A DNA stretch of 64,000 nt from Pseudonocardia sp. MH-G8 (lineage in GTDB: Bacteria > Actinomycetota > Actinomycetes > Mycobacteriales > Pseudonocardiaceae). The notes beneath the pieces were generated by a model, which searched no databases, was not told the origin of the DNA, and saw only the letters and a list, made by a program, of their open reading frames with translations. A program made the translations under genes and the position numbers. Below are positions 19,394-27,189 of this stretch, piece after piece; position 1 is the first letter of the stretch; each line of letters starts with the position of its first letter. The stretch spans positions 1 to 64,000 of the forward strand of contig NZ_NKYF01000009.1 of NCBI RefSeq assembly GCF_002262885.1, read 5' to 3'.

Positions 19394-20644
19394 ATGGCGG
19401 GTAGCGGGCTCGGCGCGGTCTTCCGCGTGCCCGAGTTCCGGATCATCTGGGGTGCGGAGCTGTTCTCGATCGCGGGGGACCAGCTCGCGCGCGTCGCCCT
19501 CGCGGTCCTCGTCTACGGCCGCACCGGCTCCGCCCTGTGGGCCACCGTGGCCTACGCCCTCACGTTCCTGCCCGCCCTGCTCGGCGGGGTGCTGCTGTCC
19601 GGCTTCGCCGACCGGTACCGGCGCCGCGAGGTCATGATCGCGTCGGATGTGGCGCGGGCGGTGCTCGTGGCGGCGATGGCGATCCCGGGCCTCCCGCTGT
19701 GGGCGCTCTGCGGGCTCCTGGTCGTCGTCGTCCTGCTCGGATCCCCGCACACCGCCGCCCAGGGCGCGCTCTACCCGGAGATCCTGCGCGGCGAGCTCTA
19801 CGAGCGCGGCCTCGCCGTCCGGCAGATCACCAGCCAGACGGCACAGCTGGTGGGTTTCGCGAGCGGTGGCCTCCTCGTCGCGGCCGTCAGCCCGGCCGTC
19901 GCGCTGCTGGGCAACGCCGTGTCGTTCGCCCTGTCGGCGGTCGTCGTCCGGGTCGGAGTGGCTGACCGGCCCCGACCCGGCAGCGCCGACGACGCCCCTG
20001 CGCCAGGATCGGTCGGCGGGCTGCGCGGGGTGCTCGCCGGCCTCGTCGAGATCGCGACCGATCCGCGGCGGCGCGCGCTCGTCGTCCTCGCCTGGCTCGT
20101 CGGCTGGTACGTCGTGCCGGAGGCGCTCGCCGCCCCGTACGCCGACCAGCTGGGTGCCGGGCCTGCCGTGGTCGGCCTGCTCATGGCCGCCGATCCGCTC
20201 GGCAGCGTGCTCGGCGCCTGGTTGTTCGTGCGCTTCGTCCCCGCCGCGACGAGGCCGCGGCTGATCGGGGTGATGGCGGTGGCGGCCGGGATCCCGCTGG
20301 TCCTGTGCGCGCTGCGCCCCGGCCTGCCGCTCACCCTGGTGCTGTGGGGCGTGTCGGGGATGCTCTCGACCGCCTACCTGCTGCAGACCCAGGCGAGCTT
20401 CGTGCGAGCGACCCCGGACGCCGGCCGTGGTCGGGCGATCGGCGTGGCGGCGTCCGGGATCATCGCTGCGCAGGGTGGTGCGGTCCTCATCGGCGGGTTG
20501 TTCGCCGACGCGTGGGATCCGGCCACCGCGGTGGCCGTGGCCGGGGTGATCGGGGCGGTGTTGTCGCTGGGCGGCGCCATCGCCTGGCACTGCGCCAACG
20601 CCACCACCTTGCCGGCGACGCAACGTCCGACCCCCGCTCGGTAG
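19394..20644 (+). CDS. MFS transporter
   Basis: A 416-residue membrane protein with about twelve hydrophobic helices in two halves. The loop after helix 2 reads SGFADRYRRREVMIASDVAR, the conserved MFS loop 2-3 motif, and helix 1 begins FRVPEFRIIWGAELFSIAGD. It resembles the enterobactin exporter-like/MFS_3 group found widely in actinobacteria, so export of a small molecule is more likely than uptake. ATG 19394 is preceded by GAGGGGGGAA. A set of 62-bp tandem repeats follows the stop codon. Confidence 0.85.
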   Translation: MAGSGLGAVFRVPEFRIIWGAELFSIAGDQLARVALAVLVYGRTGSALWATVAYALTFLPALLGGVLLSGFADRYRRREVMIASDVARAVLVAAMAIPGLPLWALCGLLVVVVLLGSPHTAAQGALYPEILRGELYERGLAVRQITSQTAQLVGFASGGLLVAAVSPAVALLGNAVSFALSAVVVRVGVADRPRPGSADDAPAPGSVGGLRGVLAGLVEIATDPRRRALVVLAWLVGWYVVPEALAAPYADQLGAGPAVVGLLMAADPLGSVLGAWLFVRFVPAATRPRLIGVMAVAAGIPLVLCALRPGLPLTLVLWGVSGMLSTAYLLQTQASFVRATPDAGRGRAIGVAASGIIAAQGGAVLIGGLFADAWDPATAVAVAGVIGAVLSLGGAIAWHCANATTLPATQRPTPAR

Positions 20645-20696
20645 CGCTGACCGGAGGGAACGTCGTCGACGGGGTTCGCGAGCGGCTCGCTCGCAG

Positions 20697-20882
20697 GTGG
20701 GTCACCAGCTGCGGTTGCGCACGGGGGGTTCCTTTCGTGGTGGGTGGTCGGGTGGTGGGTGGGTCACCAGCTGCGGTTGCGCACGGGGGGTTCCTTTCGT
20801 GGTGGGTGGTCGGGTGGTGGGTGGGTCACCAGCTGCGGTTGCGCACGGGGCGTTCCCTTCCTGGTAGATGGCCGGGCGACGG
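20697..20882. repeat. Three tandem 62-bp repeats
   Basis: Units begin with GGGTCACCAGCTGCGGTTGC at about 20697, 20759 and 20821, a 62-bp period. The first two units are nearly identical and the third diverges in its last third. The period is not a multiple of three and no frame is sensible, so it is non-coding. It sits between the MFS stop codon and the first GGDEF gene. Confidence 0.85.
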
Positions 20883-21015
20883 GCGCGCCCTCCGGTTCCG
20901 GATGGAAGGGCCTCTCGCCCGAGAGCCGCAGGTGGGAGCGCCGCACCGGAGACTCGGCAGGGGCGGCAGAGCCACCTCCTTCGTCAGCGAGGGCCGCTCG
21001 TGTTCGTGGCCTAGG

Positions 21016-21076
21016 TCACGGCCATCCCCCCTTGGGGTGCGTGGCCCGTGACAGCCCTGGGCAGGCCCAGTAGCCT
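21016..21076 (+). promoter_or_regulatory. Promoter and inverted repeat of first GGDEF gene
   Basis: GTGACA (21048-21053) and TAGCCT (21071-21076) are separated by 17 bp, a good housekeeping-type promoter, with the start codon 36 bp further on. The -35 is part of the right arm of an inverted repeat, TCACGGCCA (21016-21024) with TGGCCCGTGA (21042-21051), which could be an operator. The rest of 20645-21112 holds only the 62-bp repeats. Confidence 0.5.
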
Positions 21077-21112
21077 TACTTCCCTCGATAGGGGAGATGG
21101 CTGAGAGTATGA

Positions 21113-22504
21113 ATGTCTAGGGGTGCGCGCCAGGACGCTGCCTCGGCCGCCCCGGTGCCAGACACCGAGGTCAGCTCCATATGGCGACCTTCGTCATGGG
21201 CCATCTGGTCCATGCCGCGTCGGCTGCTCGGCCCAATCCTCGTCGTTGAGCTCACGGCGGCTCTGCTCACGGTCCTGAGCATCTCGCCAGGTGATTTCGA
21301 CCACCAATCGATCATGATGAGCCTTCTGGTGTGCGGGCTCGGCGTCGTGCACTCCGAGATCGCGTTGCGCGTCGAGCGCATTCGTCGCCGGATCATCGAT
21401 ACGCTGCACGTGGACCTGAGTTCCGTGTGGACGTTCGCAGCCGCCCTTCTGGTACCGCCTGCTCTCGCCGTGACGGTGGCGATTGTCGTTTTCACTCACC
21501 TCTGGTGGCGCTCCTGGCGCCCGCGGGTGGCGGTTTATCGACACGTCTTCAGCACGGCGACGATCGTTCTCTCCTGCCTCGCCGCGGCAGGGGTGGCGGG
21601 CGTGCATCGCGACGGCGGGAGCGGGCTGGGCGGCGAAGCCACCGGAGTGCTCCTGCTCGCCGGAGCGATCCTGACCTACACCACTGTGAACACGGCATTG
21701 GTCGCCGGCGCGGTTGCGATGAGCAATCCGCAACCCGACATCAGCAAGGCGCTCGGGCGCTGGGACGACATTCTTCTCGAGTTCGCCACGCTGTCACTCG
21801 GAGCGATCACCGCAGTCGCTTTGTCGATCAATCCGATGCTCGTCGTCCTCGTGCTGCCGCCGCTTCTGGTGTTGCACCGCGCGGTCCTGGTCAAGCACCT
21901 CGAGGAAGCCGCGAACACCGACGGCAAGACCGGGTTGCTCAACGCCGCGGCGTGGCACGTGCAGGCCGAGCGCGTCCTGCAGCGTCGACGGCGGGGCGAC
22001 GGCATGCGCGGCGTGCTGGTGCTCGACCTGGACCACTTCAAGGCGGTCAACGACACCCATGGCCACCTCGCAGGGGACCACGTGCTCGCTGCGGTGGCCG
22101 GGGTTCTGCGCTCGGAGGTCAGGGAACGCGATCTCGTCGGCCGCTTCGGCGGCGAGGAGTTCGTCGTGATGCTGGCAGGGCTGGAGGGCAGTGGGTCGAC
22201 GGAGCTGGAGGCGGTCGCCGATCGGATCCGGCGGCGCGTGGCCGATCTGAGCGTCGAGATCCCGACCCCGGACGGGCCGCTGAGCGTGATGGGCCTGTCC
22301 GTGTCCATCGGCTGCGCGCTCTCCCCGGACACCGACGTGGACCTGCGCGATCTGTTGCAGGTGGCGGACAAGGCGCTGTACGTGGCGAAGGGCGCAGGGC
22401 GCAACACCGTGCGAATGGGCAGCGTGCTGGTCGGACGGGCCCCCTTGCGGTCGATGACCAAGAGCGCGGGCACCACGAGCGTCGGCCCGGATCTCGGCGT
22501 GTGA
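21113..22504 (+). CDS. Membrane diguanylate cyclase, paralogue 1 of 4
   Basis: A 463-residue protein. The N-terminal half (about residues 30-262) holds roughly seven hydrophobic helices with no recognised sensor domain. A GGDEF domain follows (about 265-450), with KTGLLNAAAW, LVLDLDHFKAVNDTHGHLAG and the active-site RFGGEEF (GGEEF 346-350). RERD five residues before it fits the inhibitory I-site RxxD. It should make c-di-GMP at the membrane. The usual DxLT motif reads DGKT in this and two sister genes. Helices and linker are shared with the three downstream paralogues. ATG 21113 gives the same N-terminal layout as the sisters. Confidence 0.9.
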   Translation: MSRGARQDAASAAPVPDTEVSSIWRPSSWAIWSMPRRLLGPILVVELTAALLTVLSISPGDFDHQSIMMSLLVCGLGVVHSEIALRVERIRRRIIDTLHVDLSSVWTFAAALLVPPALAVTVAIVVFTHLWWRSWRPRVAVYRHVFSTATIVLSCLAAAGVAGVHRDGGSGLGGEATGVLLLAGAILTYTTVNTALVAGAVAMSNPQPDISKALGRWDDILLEFATLSLGAITAVALSINPMLVVLVLPPLLVLHRAVLVKHLEEAANTDGKTGLLNAAAWHVQAERVLQRRRRGDGMRGVLVLDLDHFKAVNDTHGHLAGDHVLAAVAGVLRSEVRERDLVGRFGGEEFVVMLAGLEGSGSTELEAVADRIRRRVADLSVEIPTPDGPLSVMGLSVSIGCALSPDTDVDLRDLLQVADKALYVAKGAGRNTVRMGSVLVGRAPLRSMTKSAGTTSVGPDLGV

Positions 22505-22681
22505 GCGTGCCGCACCGAGAGCGCAGAGGGCTGTCGTGAGGCCGTCGGTGCGTCGTTCGAATCGATCGTTGTCGGGGGTCTCGCGGTCGCTCTGATTCCA
22601 TGGTCATCGCGCCGCTTGCTGCACTACTCTGCAACGGCCGACTCGATCGAGGACACGGACAGGACCGGTGGAGCGCGTGCC

Positions 22682-23971
22682 GTGAGCGTGGAGGCTTGCG
22701 AACCGCAGCGGCCCGGCGTGCGCGGCTGGGCGGTCTGGGCGCTCCCGCGCCGTGTGCTCGTCACGGTCCTGCTCGTGGAGGTCGTCGCGGCGGTGCTCGT
22801 GATCGGCGACCTCGCTCGCCGTCCGCCGCCGCCGCCGGAGGAGCTCGCGGCGGCGGGTGCGCTCGTGCTGCTGGGCGTCACGTACACCGAGCTGTCGGTC
22901 GGTGTGGAGCGGATGCGCCGGCGGCTCGTCGACGCCAATCACGTCGATCTCAACTCGGTGTGGACGTTCGCGAGCGTCGTCGTCCTCGCCGGTCCGCACG
23001 CCGCGGTCGTCGCGGTGATCATGTTGACGCACCTGTGGTGGCGGGCGTGGCGCCCGTCGGTTCCGCTGTACCGCCACCTGTTCAGCGTCGCCACCGTGGT
23101 GCTGGCCTGCCTCGTCACCGGGGCCTTCCTCGAGCAGGTCGGCCCGCCGGAGCACCGGTTGTGGGTGCTCCTCGTCGCCATGGGCCTTTACGCGGCGATC
23201 AACACCGGTCTCATCGCAGCGGTCGTCCGGGTGAGCACGCCGCGCGCCGCCCCGTCCGCGCTCTTCGGACCGTGGGACGAGAACGTCCTCGAGATCGGCA
23301 TGCTCTGCATGGGCGCGTTGACCGCGATCGCGCTCGCGCTGAACCCGTGGCTCGTCCTGTTCGTGCTGACGCCACTGTTCGCCGTGCTCCGGGCCGTGCT
23401 GGTGCGCCCGCTGGAGGTCGCGGCCAGCACGGACGGCAAGACCGGCCTTCTCAACGCAGCCGCCTGGCTGGCCGAGGCGGAGCGTGTCCTGGTCCGTCCG
23501 GGCGCCGCGGAGCGCTGCGGTGGCGTGCTGGTGCTCGACCTCGATCACTTCAAGTCGGTCAACGACACGCACGGCCACATGGTCGGAGACCGTGTCCTGG
23601 CGGCCGTGGCGGATGCGCTGCGCCGGGTCGTCCGGGCGCACGACCTCGTGGGCCGCCTCGGCGGCGAGGAGTTCGTCGTGATGCCACGGCGTGTGGCCTA
23701 CGGTGCCCGGTCGGTGGAGCTCGAGTCCGTGGAGCTCGAGGTGGTTGCGGAGCGGATCCGGGCACGGATCGCCCACCTGCGCCTTCCCCTTCCGTCGGCG
23801 GACGGTGCGCGGACGGTGGAGGGCCTGAGCGTCTCGATCGGCGGCGCGGTGCTCCCGGCGAACGGCGGCGATCTCGCTTCGCTCCTGCAGACGGCCGACA
23901 CCGCGCTCTACGCGGCCAAGCGAGCCGGCCGCAACACCGTGCGCATCGAGGTCGCGCCGGTGCGGCGCTGA
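22682..23971 (+). CDS. Membrane diguanylate cyclase, paralogue 2 of 4
   Basis: A 429-residue paralogue with the same architecture. The membrane half ends FVLTPLFAVLRAVLVRPLEV, and the GGDEF domain has LVLDLDHFKSVNDTHGHMVG, RAHD as I-site and RLGGEEF (GGEEF 327-331), so catalysis and product inhibition look possible. It is the most diverged of the four: the segment after GGEEF has a short insertion rich in Glu and Ser (RSVELESVELEV). GTG 22682 was chosen by alignment to the sisters. A -10-like TACTCT lies at 22625. A long hairpin overlaps the stop codon. Confidence 0.88.
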   Translation: MSVEACEPQRPGVRGWAVWALPRRVLVTVLLVEVVAAVLVIGDLARRPPPPPEELAAAGALVLLGVTYTELSVGVERMRRRLVDANHVDLNSVWTFASVVVLAGPHAAVVAVIMLTHLWWRAWRPSVPLYRHLFSVATVVLACLVTGAFLEQVGPPEHRLWVLLVAMGLYAAINTGLIAAVVRVSTPRAAPSALFGPWDENVLEIGMLCMGALTAIALALNPWLVLFVLTPLFAVLRAVLVRPLEVAASTDGKTGLLNAAAWLAEAERVLVRPGAAERCGGVLVLDLDHFKSVNDTHGHMVGDRVLAAVADALRRVVRAHDLVGRLGGEEFVVMPRRVAYGARSVELESVELEVVAERIRARIAHLRLPLPSADGARTVEGLSVSIGGAVLPANGGDLASLLQTADTALYAAKRAGRNTVRIEVAPVRR

Positions 23972-24044
23972 TCGCCGGGCGTGGTGAGAGGGCGGCAGAT
24001 CCTCGCAGATCCGGCGCCCTGTCGTCACCACTTCCGGCGATCAG
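23968..24044. terminator. Long hairpin, dispersed element copy 2
   Basis: CTGATCGCCGG (23968-23978) pairs with CCGGCGATCAG (24034-24044). Inside, GTGGTGA and AGGGCG pair with CGCCCT and TCACCAC with a small bulge. It begins on the stop codon of the second GGDEF gene. Outer and inner arms match the hairpins at 817-881 and 58929-58996. It may act as a terminator insulating paralogues 2 and 3. Confidence 0.7.
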
Positions 24045-24343
24045 CAGCGGGACGAATGATCATTGGAATCCCTTGATCAGTTCCAGTCCTTGTTGCGCAT
24101 CTGATCCCTCCTCCCCGACTCGATCTTTTCGGCACTCCGAGGCGCAGCGGGAGCTGTTCCGACCGCGCCAGCGGCGGACGTGCATTCGGTCGTCACCCGA
24201 CGTCGATTCGGTGTAACCATGTGTTCTGCGCAGTCGGCCCATCTCACTGTGTCACGACCCTCCCTCTCGTGCGGGGCGTTCAAATGACGCCGCGAGTGAA
24301 GTGCACTATCCTCATCGGGCCGCCGAAGCGATCGAGAGCGCAG
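24045..24343. other. Non-coding gap between GGDEF paralogues 2 and 3
   Basis: Together with the hairpin this makes a 372-bp gap. It holds a -10-like TATCCT (24307-24312), 31 nt before the third GGDEF start. On the minus strand, a seven-codon frame (MRNKDWN, about 24075-24098) sits behind a strong GGAGGGATCAG. It has no downstream gene on that strand and I do not annotate it as a gene. Confidence 0.5.
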
Positions 24344-25720
24344 ATGTCCACACATCACGAGGGAGTTCGCGCCGCGGCTCGCCCGGTCCACGTGTGGAGG
24401 GTCCGCGGCTGGCCCCTGTGGGAGATGCCGCATCGGCTCGCGACCTCGGTGCTCGCCGTCGAGGCCACGGCGCTCGGGCTCGTCGTCGTTGTCGCAACCC
24501 GCACGCCGTTCCCGGACGGGCCGCAGATCCTGCACACCGTGCTGCTCGCCGGACTGGGCGTCGTGCACACCGAGACCGCGATCGGCGTCGAGCGGATCCG
24601 TCGCCGGGTCACGGCGGGCGGCAACCACGCGAACCTCAGCTCTGTCTGGACGTTCGCCGGGGCGCTCGTGCTGCCGCCCGCGTGCGCCGTGGCCGTCGCC
24701 GTCGTGGTGCACCTGCACGTGTGGGCGCGCACCGGGCGACCTCGCGTGCCGTTGTACCGCGGCGTCTACAGCACCGCCACGATCGTGCTGGCCTGCCTCG
24801 CCGCGTCCGCGGTGGTCACGCTCGTCGGGCGCGGGCCGGCAGCGCTTCCCGCTGACGGGGTGCCGGGGATCGTGCTCGCGCTGCTCGCCTACACCACGGT
24901 CAACAACGGCCTCGTCGCCGGCGCCGTCGCCATGAGCGCGCCGCAGCCGGACCTCGTGCGCGTCCTGGGCCACTGGGACGACAACCTGCTCGAGACAGCC
25001 ACCCTCTCGCTCGGGGCGCTCACCGCGGTCGCGCTGATCGTCAACCCGTGGCTGGTGCTCCTCGCGCTGCCGCCGCTGCTGGTCCTGCACCGCGCTGTGC
25101 TGGTCAGGCACCTGGAGGAGGCCGCAAGCATCGACGGCAAGACCGGGCTGCTCAACGCCGCGGCGTGGCACGCGCAGGCCGAGAAGGTGCTGCGCCGGGG
25201 TGGCCGCGGACAGGGGCCGGGTGCGGTGCTCGTGCTGGATCTCGACCACTTCAAGAACGTCAACGACACGCACGGCCACCTCGTGGGCGACCGGGTGCTC
25301 GCCGCCGTGGCCGGCGCTCTGCGCGCCGAGGTCCGCGACCGGGATCTCGTGGGCCGCTTCGGAGGGGAGGAGTTCGTCGTGATGCTCGCAGGGGGCGACG
25401 GCGGGTCCGCCGAGGCCGAGGCGGTGGCGGAGCGGATCCGCAGGCGGGTGGCCGACCTGCGGGTCGAGATGCCCACGCCGGACGGCCCGCTCACCGTCTG
25501 TGGGCTCACCGTCTCCATCGGTGGAGCCCTGTCTCCGGACGAGGGGGCCGACCTGCGCACGCTGCTGCAGATCGCCGACACGGCGTTGTACGCAGGCAAG
25601 CGCGCGGGTCGCAACATCGTGCGCATGGGCGTGCCGGTGTCCGCCCGGCCCCCGGTGGCGCCGCTGCGTCACAGCAGCGAACTGCCTCCCGGTCCTGCCT
25701 CAATTGATGACTCTGCGTGA
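24344..25720 (+). CDS. Membrane diguanylate cyclase, paralogue 3 of 4
   Basis: A 458-residue paralogue, closest to paralogue 1. The N-terminal membrane half includes LSSVWTFAGALVLPPACAV and RPRVPLYRGVYSTATIVLAC. The GGDEF domain has LVLDLDHFKNVNDTHGHLVG, the RDRD I-site and RFGGEEF (GGEEF 340-344). ATG 24344 (MSTHHEGVRAAARPVHVWRV) aligns best with the sister starts; an earlier in-frame ATG adds only low-complexity sequence. The C-terminal 20 residues after the domain are basic, then acidic, and not conserved. Confidence 0.9.
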   Translation: MSTHHEGVRAAARPVHVWRVRGWPLWEMPHRLATSVLAVEATALGLVVVVATRTPFPDGPQILHTVLLAGLGVVHTETAIGVERIRRRVTAGGNHANLSSVWTFAGALVLPPACAVAVAVVVHLHVWARTGRPRVPLYRGVYSTATIVLACLAASAVVTLVGRGPAALPADGVPGIVLALLAYTTVNNGLVAGAVAMSAPQPDLVRVLGHWDDNLLETATLSLGALTAVALIVNPWLVLLALPPLLVLHRAVLVRHLEEAASIDGKTGLLNAAAWHAQAEKVLRRGGRGQGPGAVLVLDLDHFKNVNDTHGHLVGDRVLAAVAGALRAEVRDRDLVGRFGGEEFVVMLAGGDGGSAEAEAVAERIRRRVADLRVEMPTPDGPLTVCGLTVSIGGALSPDEGADLRTLLQIADTALYAGKRAGRNIVRMGVPVSARPPVAPLRHSSELPPGPASIDDSA

Positions 25721-25764
25721 CTGCACGGTCGCGCAGTCCACCCCGATGAGCGATCGTCGTCCTC

Positions 25765-25793
25765 CTGACACACGCCTCGGCCCTCACTAATCT
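25765..25793 (+). promoter_or_regulatory. Promoter of fourth GGDEF gene
   Basis: CTGACA (25765-25770) and TAATCT (25788-25793) are exactly 17 bp apart, 43 nt before GTG 25837, which is preceded by GGAGGAGGAGG. The gene therefore seems able to be transcribed on its own. Confidence 0.55.
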
Positions 25794-25836
25794 CGCCGAC
25801 AGGCGCAAGCCGGTCGCGGGGGAGGAGGAGGCGGAC

Positions 25837-27141
25837 GTGGATGAGCCGTCACCGCCCGCCGGCTGGGACCCGGCGAGCTGGGAGCTCTGGCGACTGCCCG
25901 CGAGGGCCGTCGGGCTGGTGCTCGGGGTCGAGGTCGCGGCCGTGGGGCTCGTCGTCGCCCACCTCGCCCCGCCCACCGAGGCGGCCGTCGCGCTCGCCGC
26001 GTTCCTGACCCTGCTGAGCGTCGTTCACACGGAGCTCGCCACGGGGATCGAGCGGATCCGCAGGCGGGCGGCGCAGACCTCCTACTTCGACCTGAGCTCG
26101 GTCTGGACGTTCGCGGCCGCGCTGCTGCTGCCGCCCGCGCTCGCCGCCGCCGTCATCGTCGCGGTGTACCTGCACCTGTGGCAGCGGGTGTGGCGGCCGG
26201 CGAGGGTGCCGGTGCACCGGCACCTCTACACCACGGCCACCGTGATCCTCGCCGCCGGCGCCGCCCACGGCATGGTCGTCGCCGCGGGCGGGCTGCCCGG
26301 CGGACCGGACGACGTCGTGGGCGTCGCCGGCATCGCGGCGGCCGTGCTGGTCTACGTGGTGGTCAACACGCTCCTCGTCGCCGGCGCGATCGCCCTGACC
26401 CACGACTGGCCGGGGGTGCGCGAGCTCGTCGGGCGCTGGGACGACAACGCGCTCGAGGTCGCCACGCTCTGCATGGGTGGCCTCGCGGCGGTCACCATCG
26501 GATCGACGCCGTGGTTGGTGGCGCTGGTCCTGCCGCCGATCCTCGTGCTGCACCGCGCCGTGCTGGTGCGCCACCTCGAGGAGGTGGCGAGCACCGACGC
26601 CAAGACGGGGCTGCTGAACTCGGCGGGCTGGCAGGAAGAGGCGGCGCGGACGCTGCGCCGCGGCCAGCGTGCCCGCGCCGTCGCGGCCGTGCTCATCCTG
26701 GACCTCGACCACTTCAAGCTCGTCAACGACGCCCACGGCCACCTCGCAGGCGACGACGTGCTGGCCGCGGTCGCGGCGGAACTGCGGGGCGGGGTGCGTG
26801 AGCAGGACCTCGTGGGCCGCTTCGGCGGCGAGGAGTTCGTCGTGCTGCTGCGCGAGTTGCCGCCCGGCCCGTTGGGGCAGGCCGAGATGCGGGCGGTGGC
26901 GGAGCGGCTGCGGCGGCTGGTCGCCGAGCTCGCCGTGCCCGTCTGCACGCCCGACGGCAACCTGACGATCACCGGGCTGAGCGTGTCGATCGGCGGTGCC
27001 GCCATCCCGGTCGACGGGGCCACCCTCGAGCAGGCGTTGAAGGCTGCCGACGCGTCGCTGTACGCCGCCAAGCGCAGCGGGCGCAACCTGGTGCGGATCG
27101 CGGGTCCCGTGCAGATCCCGGCCCCACGTACCGCGGGCTGA
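25837..27141 (+). CDS. Membrane diguanylate cyclase, paralogue 4 of 4
   Basis: A 434-residue paralogue with the same two-part layout. The membrane half contains FDLSSVWTFAAALLLPPALA and RWDDNALEVATLCMGGLAAV. The GGDEF domain has LILDLDHFKLVNDAHGHLAG, the REQD I-site and RFGGEEF (GGEEF 330-334). The motif at the domain entry reads DAKTG rather than DGKTG. It has its own promoter and a strong Shine-Dalgarno sequence. It ends 48 bp before dxs, which has a separate leaderless promoter, so co-transcription is not required. Confidence 0.9.
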   Translation: MDEPSPPAGWDPASWELWRLPARAVGLVLGVEVAAVGLVVAHLAPPTEAAVALAAFLTLLSVVHTELATGIERIRRRAAQTSYFDLSSVWTFAAALLLPPALAAAVIVAVYLHLWQRVWRPARVPVHRHLYTTATVILAAGAAHGMVVAAGGLPGGPDDVVGVAGIAAAVLVYVVVNTLLVAGAIALTHDWPGVRELVGRWDDNALEVATLCMGGLAAVTIGSTPWLVALVLPPILVLHRAVLVRHLEEVASTDAKTGLLNSAGWQEEAARTLRRGQRARAVAAVLILDLDHFKLVNDAHGHLAGDDVLAAVAAELRGGVREQDLVGRFGGEEFVVLLRELPPGPLGQAEMRAVAERLRRLVAELAVPVCTPDGNLTITGLSVSIGGAAIPVDGATLEQALKAADASLYAAKRSGRNLVRIAGPVQIPAPRTAG

Positions 27142-27177
27142 TCGAGCACGCCGGGTGGCCGCATTCCCGGGCTTCCG

Positions 27178-27189
27178 TAAGCTGGCCCG
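27178..27189 (+). promoter_or_regulatory. Leaderless promoter -10 for dxs
   Basis: TAAGCT at 27178-27183 lies 6 nt before GTG 27190, with no ribosome binding site between. Confidence 0.45.

Noticed and set aside
20697..20882. CRISPR-like array from regularly spaced repeats
   Set aside because: The 62-bp units are contiguous tandem repeats with no unique spacers, and no cas gene is present.
21016..21112. c-di-GMP riboswitch upstream of the first GGDEF gene
   Set aside because: Only a short inverted repeat is seen; the conserved GEMM-type core and tetraloop receptor are not recognisable, and the predicted leader is only about 30 nt.
24075..24098. Seven-codon minus-strand frame MRNKDWN with strong Shine-Dalgarno sequence
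   Set aside because: No gene follows on that strand and the length is too short to judge; it may be chance.
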